The position numbers were made by a program, and so were the translations under genes. A model generated the notes under the pieces. It made no database searches. It was not told the DNA's origin and worked only from the letters and a program-made list of their open reading frames with translations. Positions 1-5,540 of a DNA stretch of 8,581 bases are shown here, one piece after another (the stretch's first letter is position 1; the number at the start of each line of letters is the position of its first letter). Source of the DNA: an uncultured Oscillospiraceae bacterium (GTDB lineage: Bacteria; Bacillota; Clostridia; Oscillospirales; Oscillospiraceae); the NCBI GenBank assembly GCA_900756715.1, contig CAAELC010000144.1, positions 1 through 8,581 on the forward strand, written 5' to 3'.

Positions 1-1
1 C

Positions 2-88
2 CTCCGGATCGCACTGCTGTTTATCAGCGGCGGCGTTCTGACAGGTGTAACGGTATTTGATAAGAGGAAAAGGCATTCCGTCAAATAA
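2..88 (+). CDS. C-terminal end of a membrane or cell-wall-anchored protein (5' end outside window)
   Basis: Only the final 28 codons are inside the window, in the frame that begins at base 2 and ends with TAA at 86-88. The peptide starts LRIALLFISGGVLTG, a hydrophobic segment long enough for one membrane span, and ends in a positively charged tail (DKRKRHSVK). Hydrophobic helix plus basic tail is the layout of the end of a Gram-positive sorting signal or of a simple C-terminal membrane anchor. The LPXTG-type pentapeptide that would decide between them would lie upstream and is not visible. The other two frames on this strand are closed within the stretch. A hairpin terminator follows about 45 bases downstream. 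The function of the protein cannot be told from this fragment. Confidence 0.55.
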   Translation, partial: LRIALLFISGGVLTGVTVFDKRKRHSVK

Positions 89-131
89 TCAAAGATAAGT
101 AACAATTAACGATCCATCACGGAAACATCAC

Positions 132-176
132 AAATACGGCACAGAGGGCATAAAAACCGCTGTGCCGTATTTCTTT
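132..176 (+). terminator. Intrinsic terminator after the partial upstream gene
   Basis: A perfect 13-bp inverted repeat (132-144 with 160-172) encloses a 15-base loop and is followed by a T-rich run (170-176). The left arm begins with AAA, so the structure could also work from the other side. It closes the gene that enters from the left edge. Confidence 0.75.
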
Positions 177-191
177 CCTTGGCGACTGTTT

Positions 192-221
192 TTGAGAAAT
201 AAGCAATTTCTCGGGTATAAC
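192..221 (+). promoter_or_regulatory. Putative promoter with internal inverted repeat, upstream of the reductase remnant
   Basis: A -35-like TTGAGA (192-197) lies 18 bases before a -10-like TATAAC (216-221). Between and overlapping the two boxes is a perfect inverted repeat, GAGAAAT (194-200) and ATTTCTC (206-212) with a 5-base spacer, a position where a repressor would block RNA polymerase. The downstream coding remnant has no recognisable ribosome binding site, so the promoter may be a leftover of a deleted gene. The assignment rests on box similarity only. Confidence 0.35.
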
Positions 222-232
222 CCAACAATTTT

Positions 233-535
233 TTGCCGGATTCCATGTATACTGTGTATATCACACTTATGTTTACCAATCCCGTGCTGACCGAGATCGG
301 TAAAAAGTACGGCAAGACCGCCGCACAGACCGCCCTTCGCTTCCTGCTGCAGAGCGATGTGGTCATCATCCCCAAGTCCACCCACAAGGAGCGGATGGAG
401 CAGAACTTTGATCTGTTCAACTTCTCTCTGACTGCCGAGGACATGGCAAAAATCAAGGCGCTGGACGGCGGCGAGAGCCTGTTCTTCTCCCACTACGATC
501 CCAAGACCGTAGAGTGGTTCATGTCCATCCTGTAA
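233..535 (+). pseudogene. Aldo/keto reductase, C-terminal remnant
   Basis: The open frame encodes about 100 residues. From around base 272 (FTNPVLTEIGKKYGK) to the TAA it matches the C-terminal third of aldo/keto reductases: a KTAAQTALRFLLQ helix, the NADPH-adjacent IPKSTHKERMEQNFD segment, and an FSLTAEDMAKIKALD helix. Full-length members have about 270-330 residues, so the first two thirds of the TIM barrel are absent, including the catalytic Asp, Tyr, Lys and His. The bases before 272 do not encode reductase-like sequence. The possible starts (TTG 233, ATG 245, ATG 269) lack a Shine-Dalgarno sequence. I read this as a deletion remnant fused to unrelated upstream DNA. Its intact C-terminal codons, with no internal stop or frameshift in the retained part, suggest the loss was recent or a single event. 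A strong terminator remains downstream. Confidence 0.8.
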
Positions 536-560
536 TTGTTATCACCGCCGTACAAAAGCC

Positions 561-600
561 AAAATGCGCACCCCGGAAATGAACCGGGGTGCGCATTTTT
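561..600 (+). terminator. Intrinsic terminator after the reductase remnant
   Basis: A perfect 16-bp stem (561-576 with 584-599) with a 7-base loop is GC-rich at its core (GCGCACCCCGG) and ends in TTTTT (596-600). The left arm starts AAAA, so it can stop transcription from both sides. It insulates the regulator gene that follows. Confidence 0.9.
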
Positions 601-701
601 AATGCAGTACCGCATAACTTGACGCCCGGCTCTGGCGAGAGATTTTTTTGATAGATTGACATTGTTGCCTCTCCTCAGAAGCTATATTTTTTGAAAAAAC
701 G

Positions 702-743
702 ATTTACTTTTTGTAATATATAAGGTATAATTTACTTCCTGTA
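702..743 (+). repeat. Two 14-bp direct repeats, candidate autoregulatory operator
   Basis: ATTTACTTTTTGTA (702-715) and ATTTACTTCCTGTA (730-743) match at 12 of 14 positions and start 28 bases apart. Each contains a dyad-like core TTAC-N5-GTA. The first copy covers the -35 box, and the second begins at the end of the -10 box and covers the probable start of transcription. Two sites of this kind around one promoter are typical of a repressor controlling its own gene, here the XRE protein encoded directly downstream. Binding is inferred, not shown. Confidence 0.5.
703..731 (+). promoter_or_regulatory. Promoter of the XRE regulator gene
   Basis: TTTACT (703-708) and a consensus TATAAT (726-731) are separated by 17 bases, and the start codon is 36 bases further on. 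An alternative, partly overlapping promoter is TTGAAA (691-696), 17 bases, TAATAT (714-719). The region is strikingly AT-rich compared with its flanks. A ribosome binding site AGGAGAGG (751-758) sits 8 bases before the ATG. Confidence 0.7.
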
Positions 744-766
744 TAGAAAAAGGAGAGGAAAGCTAT

Positions 767-1423
767 ATGACCGATTTTTCTCGCACCCTGAGCCTGCTGC
801 GGCAGGAGCGTGGGATCTCTCAGCGCAAGGCTGCCGGACAGCTGGGAATTTCTCAGGCGCTTCTGAGCCATTATGAAAATGGCATCCGGGAGCCGGGCCT
901 TGCCTTTGTGGTAAAGGCCTGCGATTATTACCATGTGTCGGCGGACTATCTGCTGGGCCGCACGCTCAGCCGGGACGGCGCCATTATCGTGGCGGACGAC
1001 CTGTATGATTCCACCGATGAAAAGAGCACCCTGCGCGGCAGCATTCTGGCAACGCTGCAAAAAAAGCTGGTGGTGAATACTGCCAATGTGCTCTTTGATC
1101 TGCTGGGGAAGTCCGGCAGTCGGGGGGCTATCACCGCTGCCGGGGACTATCTCAGCGGGGCCATGTACCAGCTGCTGCGCCAGCTTTACCGCCGGGGCCG
1201 CGGCAAAGAGGAAATGTTTGCCACCGATGCCCGCTCCTTTGACGCGGGGATTGTGGAGGCGGATATGGACCTGTGCCGCGTGCGGTATCAATCCGCCCTG
1301 TATGCCGATGATTGCCGCTGCCCGGAGATGAATCCCAGCGCGCTGACCAGCTATCCCGGCCTTGGGCAGAGTGTGGCGCAGGTGATTCACAACACGGATG
1401 AACGGTGCAGGAAGCTGCAGTAA
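767..1423 (+). CDS. XRE-family helix-turn-helix transcriptional regulator
   Basis: The 218-residue protein has an N-terminal Cro/C1-type DNA-binding domain at about residues 6-63. Its five-helix pattern is clear: LRQERGISQRKAAGQLG, the recognition-helix region ISQALLSHYENG, then EP, and the final VSADYLLG that usually closes this domain. Residues 95-218 form a second, mostly helical part that I do not recognise. It holds an RRGRGK stretch near 142-147 and cysteines at 170, 183, 185 and 214. This part may sense a ligand or drive dimerisation, but nothing in it proves either. The ATG at 767 has a good ribosome binding site. The gene is followed by lepA in the same direction, with no convincing terminator in the 152-base gap, so readthrough into lepA is possible. 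The twin repeats in its promoter suggest autorepression. The target genes are unknown. Confidence 0.85.
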   Translation: MTDFSRTLSLLRQERGISQRKAAGQLGISQALLSHYENGIREPGLAFVVKACDYYHVSADYLLGRTLSRDGAIIVADDLYDSTDEKSTLRGSILATLQKKLVVNTANVLFDLLGKSGSRGAITAAGDYLSGAMYQLLRQLYRRGRGKEEMFATDARSFDAGIVEADMDLCRVRYQSALYADDCRCPEMNPSALTSYPGLGQSVAQVIHNTDERCRKLQ

Positions 1424-1521
1424 AGCCCGCCGCTTTTTGCACGGCGGCAAACTGAGCCTGTCCCTCTGCGATTTGCCGGAGAGGGCCGGACTCCGCCTGC
1501 GGCAGGCTTGTGCCGCATAAA

Positions 1522-1549
1522 GCGCCCGCACACAGTGTGCGTACGGCGC
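1522..1549 (+). promoter_or_regulatory. Stable stem-loop in the lepA leader
   Basis: A 15-base palindrome, CGCACAC-A-GTGTGCG (1527-1541), is flanked by complementary GCGCC (1522-1526) and GGCGC (1545-1549), giving a two-part stem with a 3-base bulge. It ends about 10 bases before the lepA ribosome binding site (AAGGAGGT, 1560-1567). No T run follows, so it is not an intrinsic terminator. It could affect mRNA stability or ribosome access, or act as a protein-binding palindrome. The rest of the 1424-1575 gap is GC-rich with small hairpins and no convincing promoter. Confidence 0.4.
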
Positions 1550-1575
1550 GGATTTACCCAAGGAGGTTATTCTTC

Positions 1576-3384
1576 ATGTTCGATCAATCGCATATTCGCA
1601 ATTTCTCCATCATCGCCCACATTGACCACGGCAAATCCACACTGGCAGATCGTCTGCTGGAAAAGTGCGATGCCGTGCCGGCACGAGAGATGGAGAACCA
1701 GCTTCTGGATAATATGGATCTGGAGCGGGAGCGCGGCATCACCATTAAGTCCCGGGCCGTCCACCTGTTTTACAAGGCGCAGGACGGGGAGGTTTATGCC
1801 CTGAACCTGATTGACACCCCGGGTCATGTGGACTTTAACTATGAGGTTTCCCGCTCTCTGGCCGCCTGTGAGGGGGCGCTGCTGGTGGTGGATTCCACGC
1901 AGGGCGTGGAGGCCCAGACGCTGGCCAACACCTATCTGGCCATGGATCACGATCTGGAAATTCTTCCGGTGTTCAATAAAATTGACCTGCCTGCCGCCGA
2001 TCCGCTGAAGGCCAAGCAGGAGGTGGAGGACATCATCGGGCTGCCCGCTCTGGATGCGCCGGAAATTTCGGCAAAGCTGGGCACTAATATTGAGGCGGTG
2101 CTGGAAGACATTGTGCAGAATGTTCCCGCCCCCACGGGCGATCCCAATGCGCCTTTGCAGGCACTGGTGTTCGACAGCCAGTATGACCCCTATGTGGGGG
2201 TAGTGGTATATTTCCGCATCCGGCAGGGAACACTGCGCAAAGGCCAGACCATCCGTCTGATGGCCACCGGCGCCGAGTATACCATTCTGGAGTGCGGTTA
2301 TCTCAAGCCGCTGGGCAACGAGCCCACCGACGCATTGCAGGCCGGGGAGGTGGGCTACTTCACCGCCTCCATCAAGACTGTCAAGGACACCCAGGTGGGC
2401 GACACCGTCACCGATGCCGCCAATCCCGCCTCCGAACCGCTGCCCGGCTATCGTCCGGCCCAGTCCATGGTTTACTGCGGCATTTATACCGAGGATGGCA
2501 GCAAATATCCCGATCTGCGGGACGCGCTGGAAAAGCTGCAGCTGAACGACGCCTCCCTGACCTTCGAGCCGGAAAGCTCTGTGGCGCTGGGCTTTGGCTT
2601 CCGGTGCGGTTTTTTGGGAATGCTCCATATGGAGATCATTCAGGAGCGTCTGGAGCGGGAATTCAATCTGGATCTGGTGACTACGCTGCCGTCGGTCATC
2701 TATCATGTGTACAAGTCCGACGGTACCATGGTAAAGGTAGATAACCCCCACAACTATCCCGACCCCACGGTGATTGAGCACGCCGAGGAGCCGTATGTAA
2801 AGGTTTCCATCATCGCTCCCAATGACTTTGTGGGCAATATCATGCCCATGTGTCAGGAGCGCCGGGGCGAGTTCAAGGATATGCAGTATCTGGACACCCA
2901 TCTGGTGGAGCTGCATTACCAGATGCCCCTTAACGAAATCATCTATGACTTTTTCGACACTCTGAAGGCCAATACCAAGGGGTACGCCAGCCTTGACTAT
3001 GAGCTGTCGGGTTATCGGGCCAGTGATCTGGTAAAGGTGGACCTGCTCCTGAACGGCGACGGCGTGGACGCGCTCAGCTTCATCGCCCATCGGGACAAGG
3101 CCTATCCCCGCGCCCGGCGTCTGTGTGAAAAGCTGAAGGAGAATATTCCCCGCCAGCTGTTTGAGGTGCCCATTCAGGCCGCCATCGGTGGGCGCATTAT
3201 TGCCCGGGAAACGGTGAAGGCCATGCGCAAGGATGTGCTGGCAAAGTGCTATGGCGGCGATATTTCCCGGAAAAAGAAGCTGCTGGAAAAGCAGAAGGCC
3301 GGTAAGAAGAAGATGCGCAGCCTCGGCACGGTGCAGGTGCCCACCGAGGCCTTCATGGCTGTTCTGAAGCTGGACAGCGAGTAA
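1576..3384 (+). CDS. lepA: Elongation factor 4 (LepA), ribosome-associated GTPase
   Basis: LepA/EF4 is a translational GTPase that binds the ribosome, with proposed roles in back-translocation and in ribosome assembly. The 602-residue product has the family's usual length. The GTPase motifs are intact: G1 AHIDHGKST (14-22), G2 RERGITI (51-57), G3 DTPGH (80-84) and G4 NKID (134-137). Beta-barrel and EF-G-like domains follow. The LepA-specific C-terminal domain ends in the hallmark GGDISRKKKLLEKQKAGKKK stretch and a terminal VPTEAFMAVL. I chose ATG 1576 because AAGGAGGT lies 9 bases upstream and the protein then begins directly at the conserved N-terminus; an in-frame GTG at 1510 would add 22 unconserved residues. 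It follows the XRE gene. A strong hairpin begins 3 bases after the stop codon. Confidence 0.98.
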   Translation: MFDQSHIRNFSIIAHIDHGKSTLADRLLEKCDAVPAREMENQLLDNMDLERERGITIKSRAVHLFYKAQDGEVYALNLIDTPGHVDFNYEVSRSLAACEGALLVVDSTQGVEAQTLANTYLAMDHDLEILPVFNKIDLPAADPLKAKQEVEDIIGLPALDAPEISAKLGTNIEAVLEDIVQNVPAPTGDPNAPLQALVFDSQYDPYVGVVVYFRIRQGTLRKGQTIRLMATGAEYTILECGYLKPLGNEPTDALQAGEVGYFTASIKTVKDTQVGDTVTDAANPASEPLPGYRPAQSMVYCGIYTEDGSKYPDLRDALEKLQLNDASLTFEPESSVALGFGFRCGFLGMLHMEIIQERLEREFNLDLVTTLPSVIYHVYKSDGTMVKVDNPHNYPDPTVIEHAEEPYVKVSIIAPNDFVGNIMPMCQERRGEFKDMQYLDTHLVELHYQMPLNEIIYDFFDTLKANTKGYASLDYELSGYRASDLVKVDLLLNGDGVDALSFIAHRDKAYPRARRLCEKLKENIPRQLFEVPIQAAIGGRIIARETVKAMRKDVLAKCYGGDISRKKKLLEKQKAGKKKMRSLGTVQVPTEAFMAVLKLDSE

Positions 3385-3387
3385 GCA

Positions 3388-3429
3388 AAAAATGACCCGG
3401 AGAGGTTTGCCCCTCTCCGGGTCATTTTT
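3388..3429. terminator. Bidirectional terminator between lepA and buk
   Basis: A perfect 18-bp stem (3388-3405 with 3412-3429) has a 6-base loop. The arms carry AAAAA on the left and TTTTT on the right, so each strand shows a GC-rich hairpin followed by a U tract. It lies between the stops of the convergent genes lepA (3384) and buk (3449), and can serve both. Confidence 0.92.
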
Positions 3430-3448
3430 GTCGTACAATATGTGCCGC

Positions 3449-4513
3449 TTAGTAAATCTGGGCTTCTTCCTCGCCGTTGAGCACACGCAGTGCGCCCTGA
3501 GCCAGCGCCAGCAGCTCATCTTCACCGGGATAAATGGTAATGGGAGCAATCCAGCCCACCATCTCAGCGATAGCATCGGTGGTTTCCTTACCATAGGCGA
3601 TACCGCCGGTCAGAATAATCTGATCCACCTGCCCATGCAGCACGGTGGCCATAGAGCCAATCTCCTTGCCGATCTGATAGTGGAATGCGTCCACAACCTT
3701 GGCAATCTTGGGATCACTCTCAGCCTGGGCAATCAGATAACGCATGTCGTTGGAGCCGGTGTAGGCCACCAGACCGCCGCGGCCGCTGAGCATGCGGTGC
3801 AGGTCAGCCTCGGTATACTGGCCGCTGCAGCACAGCTTCACCAGCTGGCCGGTGGGCAGGGTGCCGGAGCGCTCGGGGCTGAAAGGACCGTCGCCGTCCA
3901 GCGCATTCTGGGTGTCCACAACGCTGCCCTTTCTGTGGGCGCCAACAGACACACCGCCGCCCATGTGGCAGACAATCAGGTTCAGATCCTCATACTTCTT
4001 GCCGTGCTCCTTAGCGAAGCGCTTGGCCACAGCCTTCTGGTTCAGGGCATGGAAAATGCTGCACCGCTGGAACAGGGGGTGGCCGGCATAGCGGGCCACA
4101 TCCTGCATTTCGTCCACCACCACGGGGTCAACGATGTAGGAGGGGATGCCCAACTCATCACCGATCTCCCGGGCAATCATGCCGCCCAGATTACTGGCAT
4201 GCTGGCCCTGGATGCCGATGACGCAATCTTCTACAAGCTTGTCCGTGCACAGATAGGTGCCGCCGCGAATGGGACGCAGCAGGCCGCCGCGGCCAGCCAC
4301 AGCGGAAAGTGTATTGGGGTCAAAGCCCTGCTCCCGCAGAGCCTTCATCACCAGGCCACGCCGCCAATCCTTCTGCGCCGGAATGGAATTGAACTGCGCA
4401 ATAGCTTCCGCACTGTGGCGCAGGGTTTTGTCAAAAAGCAGTGTCTCGTCTTCAAACACACCAATTTTGGTGGAGGTGGAGCCGGGATTCACAACAAGAA
4501 CGCGATAGGACAT
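3449..4513 (-). CDS. buk: Butyrate kinase
   Basis: Butyrate kinase interconverts butyryl phosphate plus ADP and butyrate plus ATP, the last energy-yielding step of the Ptb-Buk route of butyrate fermentation in the cytoplasm. The 354-residue protein has normal family length and the acetokinase/ASKHA-fold motifs: N-terminal phosphate loop NPGSTSTK (9-16), GRGGLLRP (74-81), FHALNQKA (154-161), HMGGGVSVGAH (183-193), DGDGPFSPERSG (206-217) and adenosine-site LTGGIAYG (301-308). The ATG at 4513 has AGGAGG 8 bases upstream. It is flanked by terminators on both sides and has its own promoter, so it forms a single-gene unit. The usual partner, phosphotransbutyrylase (ptb), is not adjacent. A branched-chain fatty-acid kinase of the same family cannot be excluded by sequence alone, but the family assignment is firm. 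Confidence 0.93.
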   Translation of the reverse strand: MSYRVLVVNPGSTSTKIGVFEDETLLFDKTLRHSAEAIAQFNSIPAQKDWRRGLVMKALREQGFDPNTLSAVAGRGGLLRPIRGGTYLCTDKLVEDCVIGIQGQHASNLGGMIAREIGDELGIPSYIVDPVVVDEMQDVARYAGHPLFQRCSIFHALNQKAVAKRFAKEHGKKYEDLNLIVCHMGGGVSVGAHRKGSVVDTQNALDGDGPFSPERSGTLPTGQLVKLCCSGQYTEADLHRMLSGRGGLVAYTGSNDMRYLIAQAESDPKIAKVVDAFHYQIGKEIGSMATVLHGQVDQIILTGGIAYGKETTDAIAEMVGWIAPITIYPGEDELLALAQGALRVLNGEEEAQIY

Positions 4514-4571
4514 AAGGTTTTCCTCCTCTTTTTTCTCCTGCTGATTGCACTTTAACTTGTTCAGTCTCTTT

Positions 4572-4599
4572 ATTATAACACTGCCTGCGGGAATGTAAA
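4572..4599 (-). promoter_or_regulatory. Promoter of buk
   Basis: On the minus strand, TTTACA (4594-4599) is followed after 16 bases by TATAAT (4572-4577), and the -10 box is preceded by TG-T, an extended -10. The leader to the ATG is about 50 bases and holds the AGGAGG ribosome binding site (4522-4527). It lies downstream of the terminator of the next operon, so buk is transcribed on its own. Confidence 0.75.
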
Positions 4600-4626
4600 T
4601 CGTTTTTTTGTAGATTATTGGATTTC

Positions 4627-4671
4627 AAAAGCCCCGGGTTTTCGTTTTTTGGACGAAAACCCGGGGCTTTT
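4627..4671 (-). terminator. Terminator of the holB-ricT-HAD operon
   Basis: A perfect 19-bp stem (4627-4645 with 4653-4671) has a 7-base loop and an AAAACCCGGGGC-type core. Read on the minus strand, it follows the stop of the HAD gene (4687) and ends in TTTT. It separates this operon from the buk promoter. Confidence 0.88.
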
Positions 4672-4686
4672 CAACCTTCAAAATGG

Positions 4687-5538
4687 TTATTTGCTATAAC
4701 GCGCGTCCAGTTCCCGAATCATGGCCGCCAGTGTGTGATGATGGCAATCGGGCAAAACACGGACGCCGGGCACCCGGTGCAGCTGCTCCACCGCATTGTC
4801 CGGGATGAAGGGAATGCTTGCATAGGCCAGCATAGGCAGGTCGTTGTAGTGGTCGCCGACGCAGTACACATGCTGGCGCTGGATTCCAAGCAGATTTGCC
4901 AGTTTTTCCACCATGCCGCCCTTGTTGGCGCCCTTTGCCGTGATCTCCAGAAAATATTTGCCGGAACGAACCACTTCAAACTCCTTTGCCCACTGGCTGG
5001 CGCGAACATATTCTTCCAGTTCTGTTCCCCGGGGCGGCATCTCCTCAAACAAAAGCTTACTGAATGGGGAGGGAGCCTGCGCAGAGGAGGAAATCTCCAC
5101 CGAAGGCAAGTGCGTCAAATGCTGGTGCTTGCGTGTCAGATCGTTGGAATTTACGGCATGTATATCGTTGTTGTCGTGATAGATCTCATAAGTAAGGCCC
5201 GGAAAGCGCTGCTCCAGTTCCAGCAGATGGGGCCGGATGCTCTCAGGCAAAAACGCAGTCATTAAATAGGTATGGGTGCGAAAGTCGTAAATTGCGCCGC
5301 CGTTAAAGAGAATGGTGGGCCCGTTCATGGGAATATCCGGCGCAATATAGGCGAAGGCAGGCAATGCCCGGCCCGTTGCCACGGAGAATATCCCGCCCTG
5401 CGCCATAAAATACTCGATGGCCTCCCGGTTTTCCCGGGACAGCGGGGGAAGCTCCGTGCCGCTGAGCAAAGCCCCCTCAGTATAAACCAACGTGTTGTCA
5501 TAATCACTGGCAATGAGCACGCCGTCAAACTTGCCCAT
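4687..5538 (-). CDS. HAD-superfamily hydrolase, Cof-type (IIB) phosphatase
   Basis: This is a 283-residue member of the Cof subfamily of haloacid dehalogenase phosphatases, which mostly remove phosphate from sugar phosphates, flavin precursors or similar small molecules; the substrate here is unknown. The catalytic motifs are present: motif I SDYDNTL with nucleophile Asp12 and acid/base Asp14, motif II SVATGR (Thr55), motif III lysine in AKGANKGG (Lys206), and motif IV GDHYNDLPML (Asp229, Asp233). A cap domain fills about residues 85-195. Motif I has Asn at the position that is usually Gly (DxDGT), a mild variation. The ATG lies only 2 bases after the ricT stop, and its GGGGAGG site (5546-5552) overlaps the ricT 3' end, so it is the last gene of a tightly packed operon. 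A hairpin terminator follows. Confidence 0.9.
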   Translation of the reverse strand: MGKFDGVLIASDYDNTLVYTEGALLSGTELPPLSRENREAIEYFMAQGGIFSVATGRALPAFAYIAPDIPMNGPTILFNGGAIYDFRTHTYLMTAFLPESIRPHLLELEQRFPGLTYEIYHDNNDIHAVNSNDLTRKHQHLTHLPSVEISSSAQAPSPFSKLLFEEMPPRGTELEEYVRASQWAKEFEVVRSGKYFLEITAKGANKGGMVEKLANLLGIQRQHVYCVGDHYNDLPMLAYASIPFIPDNAVEQLHRVPGVRVLPDCHHHTLAAMIRELDARYSK

Positions 5539-5540
5539 GC

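Noticed and set aside
630..649. CTCT/AGAG hairpin with a T7 run as a terminator
   Set aside because: The stem has only 4 bp, and a far stronger terminator ends at 600.
656..688. TTGACA at 656-661 as a -35 box with TATATT at 683-688
   Set aside because: The spacing is 21 bases, too long for a normal promoter. Better spaced boxes lie just downstream.
1425..1447. CCGCCG/CGGCGG hairpin after the XRE gene as a terminator
   Set aside because: The T run is in the loop and not after the stem, so it lacks the arrangement of an intrinsic terminator.
704..1561. A minus-strand open frame opposite the XRE gene
   Set aside because: It is a shadow of the XRE coding sequence, and it crosses that gene's promoter.
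1510..1575. Upstream in-frame GTG as lepA start
   Set aside because: It would add 22 unconserved residues. AAGGAGGT before ATG 1576 and the normal LepA N-terminus favour the later start.
1567..3594. A 675-codon open frame on the minus strand opposite lepA
   Set aside because: It lies over the highly conserved lepA gene and its translation is His/Gln/Leu-rich without family motifs. It reflects the codon bias of the GC-rich sense gene, and it reads through the bidirectional terminator.
3392..4555. A 387-codon plus-strand open frame opposite buk
   Set aside because: It has no recognisable domain and starts inside the terminator stem. The minus strand encodes a complete butyrate kinase.
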